Below are positions 35,568 through 46,629 of a DNA stretch of 48,176 nucleotides, piece after piece. This DNA comes from Caloramator fervidus (GTDB taxonomy: Bacteria; Bacillota; Clostridia; Clostridiales; Caloramatoraceae), in NCBI RefSeq assembly GCF_900108045.1, contig NZ_FNUK01000016.1, forward strand, positions 1 to 48,176, read 5' to 3'. How positions within the stretch are numbered: the stretch's first letter is position 1; each line of letters opens with the position of its first letter. Made by a program: the position numbers and the translations under genes. The notes under the pieces were generated by a model. That model saw only the letters and a list, made by a program, of their open reading frames with translations. It was not told where the DNA came from and searched no databases.

Positions 35568-35596
35568 ATTATATATTAAATGCCTCCATTTTGCAA
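35568..35596 (-). promoter_or_regulatory. Probable relA promoter
   Basis: TTGCAA (35596-35591), 17 bases, TATAAT (35573-35568). The predicted start near 35561 places the hairpin at 35534-35556 at the very 5' end of the relA message. Confidence 0.65.
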
Positions 35597-35611
35597 ATTT
35601 TTTCGACAATA

Positions 35612-36130
35612 TTAAAATTCATATTGAACTAATGAAAACACATCATACCCTTTAAGCTTTTCTCTTCCTTTTAAACCAGTAAGTTCAACTACAAACCCCA
35701 TAGAAGCAACAACTCCTCCAAGTTCCTCAACAAGCTTTGCAACAGCTGAAATTGTTCCCCCTGTTGCTAGAAGGTCATCCACTATTAAAACCCTTTGTCC
35801 TGGAATTATAGCGTCTTTATGAATTTCAAGCGCATCATTTCCATACTCTAGTGAATATTCATATCTTAAAGTATCTGCTGGAAGTTTTCCAGGTTTTCTT
35901 ATAGGAACAAAACCAACTCCTAAAGCATAAGCAACAGGTGCACCAAGGACAAAACCTCTAGCCTCAGGACCAACAACTAAATCTATCTCTTTATCCTTAA
36001 CTTTTTCAACTATTTTATCTATAATATACTTAAATCCTTCTCCATCCTTTAAAACAGTTGTTATGTCCTTAAAGCTTATGCCCTTTTTAGGAAAATCTTC
36101 TATTACTCTTATTTTTTCCTTTAAATCCAT
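35612..36130 (-). CDS. apt: Adenine phosphoribosyltransferase
   Basis: Purine salvage enzyme making AMP from adenine and PRPP. The PRPP loop is [14 protein letters not shown] (about 113-126); also [32 protein letters not shown] and the [19 protein letters not shown] flexible loop, as in bacterial Apt. The 172 residues are the usual length. It is 2 bases after recJ and upstream of relA, the standard recJ-apt-relA order of Firmicutes. Confidence 0.97.
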   Translation of the reverse strand: MDLKEKIRVIEDFPKKGISFKDITTVLKDGEGFKYIIDKIVEKVKDKEIDLVVGPEARGFVLGAPVAYALGVGFVPIRKPGKLPADTLRYEYSLEYGNDALEIHKDAIIPGQRVLIVDDLLATGGTISAVAKLVEELGGVVASMGFVVELTGLKGREKLKGYDVFSLVQYEF

Positions 36131-36132
36131 TT

Positions 36133-38496
36133 TTATACCTCCCTAGTTTTATTTTCTAAAAAATTAATTATGCTGTTAAAATTATTTTCTAAATCATCTT
36201 CAATTGTTTTATATTCGTTTAATAAAATAATTTTAATTACATTACCATTTTTATATATATTTATAATACCTTTCTTTTTAAGGTGTATTAAAAGCCTATA
36301 AAGCATAAAAACATTAAACTCAAATCTTTCTGCTATATCATTAAGCGTCCCAATAATTTCATTATACCTTAACTCTTCTATAAACTTAATAGTTTTGTTT
36401 TCATTAAATACCACATATTCTTTAAAATTCTTTAATCTTTTTATTAAATTACCATCTACAAAGTGAAAAACAGTAGCATTTTTATTATCCAAATAAACAT
36501 AATCATCAACATTTAAAAGATAATCATATATTAAAATATATTTCTTCTCTAAATTCATATCCTTTACTTTAGGAAATAAAACAAATTGAGCATCACAAAA
36601 AGCTTTATAAAGACTAAATTCTAAGAAATCAGCATAAATTTTAAGTTCATCTAAAGAATTTATATCATTAAATAAAATAATCCCCTTTTTAAAATGTATA
36701 AACTCCCTTAAAAAATCAATATCCTTTTTAATAAACTTAACATTGCTTAAATTAAAAGATTTAATATTATTAATACAAATTACATCCTTTAAGTATTTAA
36801 AATAATTTTTTCTAAAATTACCTAAGTTATGATCTATGACTGGCTTAATATCCTTTACATTAAGCTGTAAAATCTTTGTTCCATTCCATTCATTAATATT
36901 AAAATTAAAGGCTATATCAACATATTCCCAATCTTTATTTAAAAAATCATTATCTTTAGTAAAATCTATACATTCAAAAACTTTATTATCTTTTTCTACC
37001 ATAAATTTTATAAATTGTCCTTGACTTCCTATTGGTTTTTTAGATATAACCCGTGCATTTTTAAGCACAAAAGTAGGTTCCTTATTTCCTACCCCGTAGG
37101 GTTCAAATAAATTTAAAATTTCTGCCGTTTGAATTGTCACTTCTTGAGGATCAACTTCTAAATCTATATCTATACATTCAGTAAAATATTTGCTATCAAC
37201 CATTTTTGCTAGGGCATTTAATTTATTTTTAAACTCAACCAAATTTCCTTTTTTAAGAGTCATTCCTGCTGCAAGCTCATGACCTCCAAATTTTTCTAAA
37301 AGATTTGAACAGGCCACAAGATTTTCAAATAGATTAAATCCCTCTATACTTCTTCCTGATCCCCTTAAAAACTCTCCTTCCTCACAAAACAAAATTGTAG
37401 GTCTTCTAAACTTTTCAACTATCCTTGATGCAACTATTCCAACAACACCAACATGCCAATTAGGGGAAGATAAAACAATAACCCTATCATGTTTTAAGTC
37501 AACCTCATTTGAAATCATATCCATACATTCTTGTAATATATCCTGCTCTATCTTTTGTCTTTTTCTATTTTCTAAATCTAAATATTTTGCTATTTGTAAA
37601 GCTTTTTCTTCATCATTTGTTATAAAAAGTTCAACAGCAATTTTAGCATCACTAAGCCTTCCTGCAGCATTAAGCCTTGGAGCAATTTGAAAAGCAACAT
37701 TGTAAGTTGAAATTGTATCTTTAATTCCAGCAATCTGTTTTATAGCCTTTATTCCTACCTTATCACTGTTTAAAATCATATCAAGACCATATTTAACTAA
37801 AATTCTATTTTCATCAACTATATCTACAATATCTGCAATTGTTCCAATTGCCACAAGATCTAAAAATTCTTCATATCCTTTTATATTATAATAATTAAAC
37901 AAAGCTTGAACTAACTTAAAAGCAACGCCACACCCTGCAAGTCCTTTAAACGGATAACTACAATCATGTCTTTTAGGATTTATTGCTATCGTATTTGGTA
38001 TTATACTTTTACACTCATGATGATCAGTCACTATAACATCAAGCCCTAATGATTTTGCATATTCAATTTCTTCAACAGCCGTAATTCCACTATCAACAGT
38101 TATAATTAAATCAACAGCAAGAGAATGAATGTGGTCTATAGCATCCTTATTAATACCATATCCTTCATTTACTCTATCAGGTATATAAAAACTTACATCC
38201 ACTCCTAACCTTTTAAAAGCTCTATATAATATAGCTGTACTTGTGATACCATCTACATCATAATCTCCATATATATAAATTTTTTCCCTCTTTTTAATAG
38301 CCTCATCTATTCTTTTTACTGCTTTATCCATATCCTTTAGAAGCAATGGATCATAAAGCTGCTCCAAACTAGGATTTAAAAAGGCATTGACCTTTTCCTT
38401 TGTAGTAATACCTCTTGATATAAGTAAAGCATTTATCAAACTATTTTCATGAACAAAAATATCACAGCTTCTATCCTTGATTTTCCACCTTTTCAT
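36133..38496 (-). CDS. recJ: Single-strand-specific exonuclease RecJ
   Basis: DHH-family 5'-3' exonuclease for recombination and repair. Metal motifs in the first half: [15 protein letters not shown] (Asp78, Asp80, Asp82), VDSGIT, VTDHHE (158-160 DHH), then the DHHA1 part with [14 protein letters not shown] and [11 protein letters not shown]. An OB fold follows, then a C-terminal extension of about 220 residues common in Firmicute RecJ. The frame opens at TTG 38511; the GAGGAG site there is the ribosome site for ATG 38496 ([10 protein letters not shown]), giving 787 residues. Confidence 0.95.
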   Translation of the reverse strand: MKRWKIKDRSCDIFVHENSLINALLISRGITTKEKVNAFLNPSLEQLYDPLLLKDMDKAVKRIDEAIKKREKIYIYGDYDVDGITSTAILYRAFKRLGVDVSFYIPDRVNEGYGINKDAIDHIHSLAVDLIITVDSGITAVEEIEYAKSLGLDVIVTDHHECKSIIPNTIAINPKRHDCSYPFKGLAGCGVAFKLVQALFNYYNIKGYEEFLDLVAIGTIADIVDIVDENRILVKYGLDMILNSDKVGIKAIKQIAGIKDTISTYNVAFQIAPRLNAAGRLSDAKIAVELFITNDEEKALQIAKYLDLENRKRQKIEQDILQECMDMISNEVDLKHDRVIVLSSPNWHVGVVGIVASRIVEKFRRPTILFCEEGEFLRGSGRSIEGFNLFENLVACSNLLEKFGGHELAAGMTLKKGNLVEFKNKLNALAKMVDSKYFTECIDIDLEVDPQEVTIQTAEILNLFEPYGVGNKEPTFVLKNARVISKKPIGSQGQFIKFMVEKDNKVFECIDFTKDNDFLNKDWEYVDIAFNFNINEWNGTKILQLNVKDIKPVIDHNLGNFRKNYFKYLKDVICINNIKSFNLSNVKFIKKDIDFLREFIHFKKGIILFNDINSLDELKIYADFLEFSLYKAFCDAQFVLFPKVKDMNLEKKYILIYDYLLNVDDYVYLDNKNATVFHFVDGNLIKRLKNFKEYVVFNENKTIKFIEELRYNEIIGTLNDIAERFEFNVFMLYRLLIHLKKKGIINIYKNGNVIKIILLNEYKTIEDDLENNFNSIINFLENKTREV

Positions 38497-38538
38497 ATCC
38501 AGTCTCCTCAACAGACATGTAATACAGAAAACAAGGAT

Positions 38539-38567
38539 ATTATATATAAAATCCTTTAATTTTTCAA
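38539..38567 (-). promoter_or_regulatory. Promoter of the recJ-apt unit
   Basis: TTGAAA (38567-38562), 17 bases, TATAAT (38544-38539). The -35 begins directly in the T-run of the secDF terminator. Confidence 0.75.
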
Positions 38568-38575
38568 CAAAAAAA

Positions 38576-38595
38576 GAGCTAGCAAAAGCTAACTC
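38576..38595 (-). terminator. Terminator of the secDF unit
   Basis: On the minus strand GAGTTAGC and GCTAGCTC pair (one G-T) around TTTT, followed by TTTTTTTG. It directly follows the secF stop codon. Confidence 0.8.
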
Positions 38596-38597
38596 TT

Positions 38598-39464
38598 TTA
38601 AACTCTTTTATATCTTTTTTCAAATATACTCCAAAGAGGACTTGCTATAAATATTGATGAATATGCTCCGCTTATTATACCTATAATTAATGGAAGAGCA
38701 AATTCCTTTATAGAAGGAACACCTAATATATATATTGCAGTTATAGTAAATAAAGTTGTTAAAACAGTATTTATAGACCTTGATAAGGTTTGAGTAATAC
38801 TTGCATTTATAAGTGTTTCAAAATCATCGTATTTTCCAAGTTTACTATTTTCTCTTATTCTATCAAACACAACTATCGTATCATTTATAGAATAACCTAA
38901 TATAGTTAGCATCGCCGCAATAAAACTTGAATTTACTGGAATTTGTAAAACGGCATAAACTGATAAAGTTATCAAAAGGTCATGAATTAAGGCTATTATA
39001 GCTGCAACCCCTGACCATAATTCAAATCTTAAAGAAACATAAATAAGTATTCCTAAAGTTGCTAGCAAATTTGAAATTAAAGCACTTCTTCTTAGCTCTT
39101 TTCCTATAGTTGGCCCTATTGTATCTACAGAACGCAATGCATCATCTTTTAAACCATATTTTCTTTTTGCATCATTAAATATTTGATTAACTTCATTTGT
39201 TGTAATTTTATTGCTTCTTATAGTAACCTCATGCCCTTCAATTTCCCTCACATCAATTTGAGGATCATATTTTTCTAAGTATTTTCTAAGCTCAACAACA
39301 TCAAAAGGCTTACCTATTTTTATAGTTATAACCGTTCCACCTTTAAAATCTATACCTAAATTTAACCCTTTAAACATCCATGTTATCATACCAATCATAA
39401 TTATTATAAGAGATATTGAAAACCATATTTTTTTTCTTTCAACTATTTTAAATACTCTTTCCAT
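38598..39464 (-). CDS. secF: Protein translocase subunit SecF
   Basis: Membrane partner of SecD that uses the proton gradient to help protein export. It has an N-terminal membrane segment (IWFSISLIIIMIGMITWMF), the family motif GLNLGIDFKGGTVI, a periplasmic-side domain to about residue 125, then five clustered membrane segments with GYSINDTIVVFDRIREN. The 288 residues are normal. It lies 14 bases after secD. Two separate genes are used, not the fused secDF of Bacillus. Confidence 0.96.
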   Translation of the reverse strand: MERVFKIVERKKIWFSISLIIIMIGMITWMFKGLNLGIDFKGGTVITIKIGKPFDVVELRKYLEKYDPQIDVREIEGHEVTIRSNKITTNEVNQIFNDAKRKYGLKDDALRSVDTIGPTIGKELRRSALISNLLATLGILIYVSLRFELWSGVAAIIALIHDLLITLSVYAVLQIPVNSSFIAAMLTILGYSINDTIVVFDRIRENSKLGKYDDFETLINASITQTLSRSINTVLTTLFTITAIYILGVPSIKEFALPLIIGIISGAYSSIFIASPLWSIFEKRYKRV

Positions 39465-39478
39465 GTATATCCCTCCCC

Positions 39479-40711
39479 CTATGCTCCATAGAACTTGCTG
39501 TTTGTTATCCAGCCTGAATTAACAAAAGATTTTAATAAGAATCTTGTTACAGTTATAGCTGTAAACATACTTGATAAAACTCCTATTATTAGGGTGAGGG
39601 CAAAACCTTTTACTGCACCTGTCCCAACAAAATATAATACAAATCCAGCAATTAAGGTAGTTATATTTGAGTCAAGTATTGAACTAAATGCCCTCTTAAA
39701 ACCTGCATCTATAGCTGTCCTTAAAGACTTTCCAAGCCTTAACTCTTCTTTTATTCTTTCAAAAATAAGAACATTTGCATCAACTGCCATACCTATTGAA
39801 AGTAAAAGCCCTGCAATTCCAGGCAACGTTAAAGTAGTCTTTAATACAACAGTAAATATTAATGCTGTAATAATCATATAAACAATAAGCGCAAGATCTG
39901 CTATAAATCCAGGAATTTTATAATAAACAAGCATAAATAACATAACTAAAATAATTCCGATTGTTGCAGCCTTTAAACTAGTAGGAATAGCCTCTGCTCC
40001 AAGGGAAGGACCAATAGCCCTTATTGTAGCAGGATAAAGCTTAACAGGAAGAGCACCAGATTTTATAATTCCCGCCAGTCTTTTAGCTTCCTCAACATTT
40101 CTACTTCCTGTAATTATAGCCTCACCATTTGGAATAACATCCCTAACCGTTGGAGCTGAAATAAGCTCATCATCCATATATATAGCTATTTGTTTTCCTA
40201 AGTATTTTTTTGTAGCTTCTGCAAACTTTTTAGCTCCCTCCTGATTTAACTTAAGCTGAACAACAGGAGCATTAGTCCTTTGATCAACACTAACAACAGC
40301 ATCTTTGACATCCTTACCTGTCAAAATTTCATCATTGTTTGGCCCAACAAATCTTAATTTTCCTGTTCTTCCTATTTGTTCAAGGGCTGCTTTAGGATCA
40401 TAAATTCCTGGGATTTCAACCCTAATTCTATTGCTTCCTGTTATTGCAACAACAGGTTCACTAACCCCTAGTGAGTTTACTCTAAGCTCTATTAAATCCC
40501 TTGTTCTTTCTACTGTATCTTTACTAACATTTTTATCCACTATTTCTTCTTCTACATAAACCCCACCCTTTAAGTCAAGCCCTAGCTTAACTACTTTACT
40601 TAAGGGCTTTACTTGATAATCCCCAACTACAATTCCAAAAAGCAAAACATATGAAACAAAAAAAATTAAAAAAACACTTAAAATAAATTTAATTCTATCT
40701 CTAGTTTTCAT
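39479..40711 (-). CDS. secD: Protein translocase subunit SecD
   Basis: Membrane subunit of the Sec accessory complex. N-terminal membrane segment (about 8-29), GLDLKGGVYVEEEI, the external domain with RIRVEIPGIYDPKAALEQIGRTG, and a C-terminal block of membrane segments with LLSIGMAVDANVLIFERIKEELR, the SecD counterpart of the SecF motif. The 410 residues are short compared with proteobacterial SecD but normal for clostridia. Ribosome site AAGGGGGA. The upstream 64-base gap to scfB has no convincing promoter, so it may be read from scfB. No yajC is present. Confidence 0.96.
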   Translation of the reverse strand: MKTRDRIKFILSVFLIFFVSYVLLFGIVVGDYQVKPLSKVVKLGLDLKGGVYVEEEIVDKNVSKDTVERTRDLIELRVNSLGVSEPVVAITGSNRIRVEIPGIYDPKAALEQIGRTGKLRFVGPNNDEILTGKDVKDAVVSVDQRTNAPVVQLKLNQEGAKKFAEATKKYLGKQIAIYMDDELISAPTVRDVIPNGEAIITGSRNVEEAKRLAGIIKSGALPVKLYPATIRAIGPSLGAEAIPTSLKAATIGIILVMLFMLVYYKIPGFIADLALIVYMIITALIFTVVLKTTLTLPGIAGLLLSIGMAVDANVLIFERIKEELRLGKSLRTAIDAGFKRAFSSILDSNITTLIAGFVLYFVGTGAVKGFALTLIIGVLSSMFTAITVTRFLLKSFVNSGWITNSKFYGA

Positions 40712-40775
40712 AATAATCCCCCTTTGTATCTTTTGTAAACACCAAATACTACATTTATCATATTCTACATATCAG

Positions 40776-42140
40776 CTAAAAATCCTGCATAGCCTCAAAA
40801 ACTTTTATTGCAATTGCACATTCTATTCTTTTTTTCATCATTTCACAACCAATCTCATATGGTTTGTGAATATCCCCATTAAAAGAATAATTATTTGCTT
40901 GACATCCTCCACTACAATAGAACCTTGCCCAGCATTCCATACACTTTGGTTTGTTATAAATATGGGCATTTTTAAATTGATTAGATAACTTTTCATCTAT
41001 TTTCCCTTCAAATACATTTCCTAACTTAAACTCCTCTTTTCCAACAAATTGATGACAAGGATATATATCTCCCTCTGGAGTTACTGCAACATATTCATAT
41101 CCTGCTCCACATCCTGATATCCTTTTATATATACAAGGTCCTCCATTTATATCTATATTAAAGTGATAAAATTTAAACTCGTTTCCTTGTTTTTTTCTTT
41201 CAATTATTTCCATTGCAATTTTTTCATACTGCTCAAAAATTACTGGCAAATCTTCTTTTTTAATTGATAGAGGATTATCCTCCTCTAACACAACAGGTTC
41301 TATTGAAATCTCTTTAAATCCTTGATCTGCTAAAAATGCAACATCATTATAAAAATCTAAATTCTCATGGGTAAAAGTTCCCCTTACATAATATTGTTTG
41401 TTTTTATCCCTCTTATCTACCATCTTTTTTATTTTAGGCAGTATAGAATCAAATGTTCCTGAACCATCATATCTTATTCTTATTTTATCGTTTACTTCTT
41501 TTCTACCATCTATGCTTAAAACAACATTTCCCATATTTTTATCAATATAATCTATTATTTCATCATTAAGAAGTGTAGCATTTGTTGTTATTGTAAATCT
41601 TATATTTTTGCCATGCTTTTTTTCTTCTGATTTAGCATATTCAATTATTTCTTTTATAACTTCAAAATTCATCAAAGGTTCTCCGCCAAATAAATCTATC
41701 TCTATATTATGTCTATATCCAGAATTCTTTATAATAAAATCTATAGCCTTTTTACCAACCTCTGCACTCATGAGACTTCTCTTTCCTTCATAACTTCCTT
41801 CTGAAGCAAAACAGTATTTACATTTTAAGTTGCAATCATGGGCAATATTTAAACACATAGCCTTTATAAAAGAAGGGCTATTATCATTAATTACCATATC
41901 CTTATAAATATCCTCAGTATAAAGCATTTTTTCTTTTACTAAATAATCTATTTCTTCCAATGCTTCTACAACTTCTTCATTAGAATATTTATTTGATAAA
42001 ATTTCTATTATTTCATCCTTACTTTTGTTTTCATAATAATCTAAACAATCATAAACTACATCATCAACTACATGAATTGCTCCACTATTTACATCTATAA
42101 CTATGTTTTTTCCAAATAGTTTATATTTATGAATCTTCAA
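40776..42140 (-). CDS. scfB: Radical SAM maturase of the SCIFF peptide (ScfB)
   Basis: SPASM-type radical SAM enzyme that forms a thioether cross-link in the SCIFF peptide. The N-terminal 75 residues resemble a PqqD-like peptide recognition domain (HVVDDVVYDCLDYYE). The radical SAM cluster cysteines are 103, 107 and 110 (CNLKCKYCFASEG). The C-terminal SPASM domain supplies further cysteines: GCGAGYEYVAVTPEGDIYPC, CMECWARFYCSGGCQAN and a late EIGCEMM, enough for two auxiliary clusters. The 454 residues match the family. It follows scfA by 53 bases, with a terminator hairpin between. Confidence 0.95.
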   Translation of the reverse strand: MKIHKYKLFGKNIVIDVNSGAIHVVDDVVYDCLDYYENKSKDEIIEILSNKYSNEEVVEALEEIDYLVKEKMLYTEDIYKDMVINDNSPSFIKAMCLNIAHDCNLKCKYCFASEGSYEGKRSLMSAEVGKKAIDFIIKNSGYRHNIEIDLFGGEPLMNFEVIKEIIEYAKSEEKKHGKNIRFTITTNATLLNDEIIDYIDKNMGNVVLSIDGRKEVNDKIRIRYDGSGTFDSILPKIKKMVDKRDKNKQYYVRGTFTHENLDFYNDVAFLADQGFKEISIEPVVLEEDNPLSIKKEDLPVIFEQYEKIAMEIIERKKQGNEFKFYHFNIDINGGPCIYKRISGCGAGYEYVAVTPEGDIYPCHQFVGKEEFKLGNVFEGKIDEKLSNQFKNAHIYNKPKCMECWARFYCSGGCQANNYSFNGDIHKPYEIGCEMMKKRIECAIAIKVFEAMQDF

Positions 42141-42166
42141 TTTTATACCTCCTTTGTAAATTTAAA

Positions 42167-42190
42167 AGCAGTAACTTTAAAGTTACTGCT
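42167..42190 (-). terminator. Perfect palindromic terminator/attenuator between scfA and scfB
   Basis: 42167-42178 (AGCAGTAACTTT) and 42179-42190 (AAAGTTACTGCT) form a 24-bp perfect palindrome, followed on the minus strand by TTTAAATTT. It should stop most transcripts after the peptide gene, giving more peptide than maturase. Confidence 0.75.
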
Positions 42191-42193
42191 CCA

Positions 42194-42334
42194 TTAGTTA
42201 TGTTCACATGGTAAATTTGCTACTGTTGCTGAAGTCTTGCAAGCTGATTGACATGAATTTGCACACTCTTTACATCCTGGCTTAACTACACTAGCTTTAA
42301 GTGTACCAACGTTTATTGTCTTAACGTGCTTCAT
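42194..42334 (-). CDS. scfA: SCIFF ribosomal peptide precursor (five-cysteine variant)
   Basis: A 46-residue precursor, too short for usual gene calling. It opens MKHVKTINVGTLKASVVKPG and continues CKECANSCQSACKTSATVAN to a short LPCEHN end. SCIFF stands for six cysteines in forty-five residues, but here only five are present: 21, 24, 28, 32 and 43; position 36, normally Cys, is Ala. The thioether pair known from CteA, Cys32 and Thr37, is kept at the same numbers. AAGGAGGAG lies before ATG 42334. The maturase gene follows. The mature product's role is not known in any organism. Confidence 0.95.
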   Translation of the reverse strand: MKHVKTINVGTLKASVVKPGCKECANSCQSACKTSATVANLPCEHN

Positions 42335-42385
42335 ATTAACTCCTCCTTTAAATTACAAATTTCCAAAGATAAGCCTACCATGTTA

Positions 42386-42414
42386 ATTATACCAACGATA
42401 ACTGTCAAGTTCAA
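42386..42414 (-). promoter_or_regulatory. Promoter of scfA
   Basis: TTGAAC (42414-42409), 17 bases, TGG-TATAAT (-10 at 42391-42386, extended). A TTGACA nearby is too close to the -10 to be used. The leader is about 45 bases. Confidence 0.7.
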
Positions 42415-42417
42415 GTA

Positions 42418-42816
42418 TTATTCATTCCCTTTTAATACCATACCTATCATTCCCGATAAAACTCCTATTATTAAAGAAGTTATAAATAAAATGATATAAC
42501 TTCTAAAATTAACTGTACCTTTATCAACTAAATATGCAGCTAAAAACATAACTAAAATAAATAAAGCACCTATAATAGCACCATGTAAAAATCCTCTTTT
42601 GCCTATTTTTAAAGCTCCATAAATTGCTGCATAACAAATTGAAACTATTGTTATTATCCAAGTTATAGTCTTATAATAAGATTCGTTTATTTGAGCAAAA
42701 TAAGCAACAGCAGTTAAAATTAAAATTAGAACTAAAGCTAATATTACTCCCCTTAAAATTGCTTTTGCATAAACCAACATAAAATTTTGTAACTTTTGTT
42801 TGTCCATTTTTGACAT
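42418..42816 (-). CDS. TIGR04086-family four-helix membrane protein
   Basis: A 132-residue membrane protein with about four hydrophobic helices: ILRGVILALVLILILTAVAYF, TITWIITIVSICYAAIYGAL, LHGAIIGALFILVMFLAAYL and YIILFITSLIIGVLSGMIGM, with a short Lys-rich N-terminus. It matches the TIGR04086 family, which occurs in clostridia near the SCIFF genes. Its function is unknown; linkage to scfA (83 bases upstream of it) and to tgt is a family pattern I recall, not proof of a shared pathway. The GGGGGTGGG ribosome site sits in a hairpin. Confidence 0.8.
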   Translation of the reverse strand: MSKMDKQKLQNFMLVYAKAILRGVILALVLILILTAVAYFAQINESYYKTITWIITIVSICYAAIYGALKIGKRGFLHGAIIGALFILVMFLAAYLVDKGTVNFRSYIILFITSLIIGVLSGMIGMVLKGNE

Positions 42817-42854
42817 AAGCCCACCCCCTTAATAAATACTTATGAGGTGGGCTT
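42817..42854 (-). promoter_or_regulatory. Hairpin covering the ribosome site of the TIGR04086 gene
   Basis: AAGCCCACC (42817-42825) and GGTGGGCTT (42846-42854) are a 9-bp inverted repeat with a 20-base loop. On the minus strand the 3' arm GGTGGGCTT ends at the ATG, so it contains the Shine-Dalgarno sequence. It may also act as a tgt 3' end. Confidence 0.5.
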
Positions 42855-42862
42855 TTCAATTA

Positions 42863-43990
<1,128 letters not shown>

Positions 43991-43997
43991 CTACCTC

Positions 43998-45023
43998 CTA
44001 TTTTATAAACATAGCATCTCCGAAACTGAAAAACCTATATTTTTCCTTTACAGCTATATTATACGCCCTCATTATATTTTCTCTTCCTGCAAACGCACTA
44101 ACAAGCATAATCAAAGTTGACTCAGGAAGATGAAAGTTAGTAATAAGGCCATCAATAATCTTAAATTTATAACCTGGATAGATAAATATATCTGTCCATC
44201 CTGAACTTGCCTTTACATATCCATTCGCATCAGCAACTGTCTCAAGAGTTCTACAGGATGTAGTTCCAACTGCTATAACCCTTTTCCCTTCTTTTTTAGT
44301 TTGATTTATTATTTGAGCATTCTGCTCATCAATATTATAAAATTCTGCATGCATCTTGTGTTCTTCGACGTTTTCTACCTTAACAGGCCTAAAAGTTCCA
44401 AGCCCAACGTGTAAAGTTAAAAAGGCTATTTTTACTCCTTTTTGTTTTATTTTTTCAAGAAGCTCATTTGTAAAATGAAGACCTGCTGTTGGAGCTGCTG
44501 CTGAACCTTCAACCTTTGAGTAAACCGTTTGATATCTTTCCTTATCATCAAGCTTTTCTTTTATATAAGGTGGAAGGGGCATCTCTCCTAACTTATCTAA
44601 AACATTTTCAAAAATTCCATCATAATGAAACTCAACAACTCTACCACCGTAATCAGTATTTTCTAAAATAGTGCATTCCAACTCACCATTTCCAAAGACA
44701 AATCTAGTTCCTATTTTAGCCTTTTTACCTGGTTTTACTAAAGTCTCCCATTTATCTTTGTCTATTCTCTTTAAAAGGACAAACTCAACCTTTGCTAAAG
44801 TATTTTTTTTAACTCCAAAAAGTCTTGCAGGTATAACCCTGCTGTTATTTAAAACTAAGCAATCTCCAGGATTTAAGTATTCTACTATATCTTTAAATAT
44901 TCTATGTTCTATATCTCCTGTCGTTTTATCAAGAATCATAAGTCTAGACATATCTCTTTGTTCTAAAGGCTTTTGAGCTATAAGCTCTTGTGGTAAATCA
45001 AAATAAAAATCTTTAACCTTCAA
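43998..45023 (-). CDS. queA: S-adenosylmethionine:tRNA ribosyltransferase-isomerase QueA
   Basis: Transfers the ribosyl part of SAM to preQ1 in tRNA to make epoxyqueuosine. Seen: [93 protein letters not shown] and [16 protein letters not shown]. The frame opens at TTG 45029; AGGAGGG is only 2-3 bases before that codon but 7 before TTG 45023 ([11 protein letters not shown]), which also matches the family start, so I use it (341 residues). It overlaps the end of ruvB by 11 bases. Confidence 0.95.
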   Translation of the reverse strand: MKVKDFYFDLPQELIAQKPLEQRDMSRLMILDKTTGDIEHRIFKDIVEYLNPGDCLVLNNSRVIPARLFGVKKNTLAKVEFVLLKRIDKDKWETLVKPGKKAKIGTRFVFGNGELECTILENTDYGGRVVEFHYDGIFENVLDKLGEMPLPPYIKEKLDDKERYQTVYSKVEGSAAAPTAGLHFTNELLEKIKQKGVKIAFLTLHVGLGTFRPVKVENVEEHKMHAEFYNIDEQNAQIINQTKKEGKRVIAVGTTSCRTLETVADANGYVKASSGWTDIFIYPGYKFKIIDGLITNFHLPESTLIMLVSAFAGRENIMRAYNIAVKEKYRFFSFGDAMFIK

Positions 45024-46026
45024 CTTCAAACCCTCCTAATTTTATTCCTAAATGTTCATAGGCAAGCCTTGTTGCAATTCTTCCTCGATGAGTTCTGCTT
45101 ATAAACCCAATTTGTAAAAGATACGGTTCGTAAACATCTTCTATGGTTTCAGCTTCCTCGCCAATAGCATAAGCTAGAGTATCTATTCCAACAGGTCCTC
45201 CACCAAATTTTATTATTATAGTTTCAAGAATTTTTCTATCTGTATGATCAAGCCCTAACTTATCAATATCCAAAAGATCTAAAGCTTTGCTTGCGGTATC
45301 CATGTCAATAAAACCATTTCCTTTAACCTGCGCATAATCCCTTACTCGTTTTAGCAATCTGTTAGCAATTCTTGGAGTTCCCCTTGAGCGTCTTGCTATT
45401 TCAAGTGCTCCTAGATCATCTATTTCTACATTTAATATTGCTGCAGAACGTTTTACTATAAGCTTAAGTTCATCAACGCTATAAAGTTCAAGCCTTGTTA
45501 CAACTCCAAATCTATCCCTCAAAGGAGATGTTAACATCCCTGCCCTTGTTGTTGCACCTATTAAAGTAAACCTTGGAAGATCAATTCTTATAGACCTTGC
45601 AGAAGGTCCTTTACCTATTATTATATCCAAACAAAAATCCTCCATTGCAGGATAAAGTATTTCTTCAACGCTCCTGTTTAATCTATGAATTTCATCGATA
45701 AAAAGAACATCCCTGTCTCCTAAATTTGTAAGTATAGCAGCAAGATCACCGGGTCTTTCTATCGCAGGCCCTGACGTTATTCTAAGTCCTGACCCCATCT
45801 CATTTGCTATTATACTTGCAAGTGTAGTCTTACCAAGCCCGGGAGGACCATATAAAAGAACATGATCTAAAGCTTCTCCCCTACTTTTAGCAGCTTGAAT
45901 AAATATAGAAAGCCTTTCCTTAACCTTTTCTTGGCCTATATATTCGCTAAAAGTTTTAGGCCTTAAACTTCCTTCTAACTCTATATCTTCTGTTTTTAAA
46001 TTAGAACTTATAATTCTATCCTCCAT
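45013..46026 (-). CDS. ruvB: Holliday junction helicase subunit RuvB
   Basis: Ring AAA+ motor for branch migration. Opening [19 protein letters not shown], Walker [19 protein letters not shown], Walker [12 protein letters not shown], sensor 1 [19 protein letters not shown], and the C-terminal winged helix with [17 protein letters not shown]. The 337 residues are standard. ATG 46026 has AGGTG upstream; it lies 9 bases after ruvA. Confidence 0.98.
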   Translation of the reverse strand: MEDRIISSNLKTEDIELEGSLRPKTFSEYIGQEKVKERLSIFIQAAKSRGEALDHVLLYGPPGLGKTTLASIIANEMGSGLRITSGPAIERPGDLAAILTNLGDRDVLFIDEIHRLNRSVEEILYPAMEDFCLDIIIGKGPSARSIRIDLPRFTLIGATTRAGMLTSPLRDRFGVVTRLELYSVDELKLIVKRSAAILNVEIDDLGALEIARRSRGTPRIANRLLKRVRDYAQVKGNGFIDMDTASKALDLLDIDKLGLDHTDRKILETIIIKFGGGPVGIDTLAYAIGEEAETIEDVYEPYLLQIGFISRTHRGRIATRLAYEHLGIKLGGFEVEG

Positions 46027-46035
46027 ATATTACAC

Positions 46036-46620
46036 CTAACCCTTCATTAAAAATTTAAGGGCACATTTTATATAATCCTCAACATTATTAGCTTTAACAT
46101 TCTTTACAGCATCTATGGCTTCCTGTTTAGTATATCCTAAACTCATCAACGCCGCAATAGCTTCCTTTTTAATATCTTCATCAATTTCAACTCTAGCCTC
46201 AGTTTCTGTTTCAAAGTCATAATCTTTAAATTTATCCTTAAGTTCTAAAATTATTCTTTGAGCAAGTTTTTTTCCAACTCCTTGCGCTTTGCTTAAAGTT
46301 TTATCATCTTTTGATACAACGGCTAAGATAAATTCTTGAGGCGTTATGTTAGATAATAAAGATAAAGCTGCTTTGGGACCTACTCCTGAAACACTAATAA
46401 GCATTTTAAAAATGTTTAAAGATTCCCTATCTAAAAACCCATATAAAGAAATATTATCCTCCCTTACATGAAAATATGTGTATACTAAAACATTATTCTT
46501 CTCCTTTAATAAATTAAGGTCTCTTAAAGGCATAAAAACAATATATCCTATTCCATTATTTTCTATAATAGCATAATCATCAAAAACGCATGTTATAACT
46601 CCTTTAATGTAACCAAACAC
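46036..46620 (-). CDS. ruvA: Holliday junction DNA-binding subunit RuvA
   Basis: Binds Holliday junctions and loads RuvB. MFGYIKGVITCVFDDYAIIENNG opens the OB fold (domain I), SVSGVGPKAALSLLSN and AQGVGKKLAQRIILELKDK are the two helix-hairpin-helix motifs of domain II, and IAALMSLGYTKQEAIDAV is domain III that contacts RuvB. The 194 residues are normal. It is 9 bases after ruvC. Confidence 0.97.
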   Translation of the reverse strand: MFGYIKGVITCVFDDYAIIENNGIGYIVFMPLRDLNLLKEKNNVLVYTYFHVREDNISLYGFLDRESLNIFKMLISVSGVGPKAALSLLSNITPQEFILAVVSKDDKTLSKAQGVGKKLAQRIILELKDKFKDYDFETETEARVEIDEDIKKEAIAALMSLGYTKQEAIDAVKNVKANNVEDYIKCALKFLMKG

Positions 46621-46629
46621 AAAACCACC

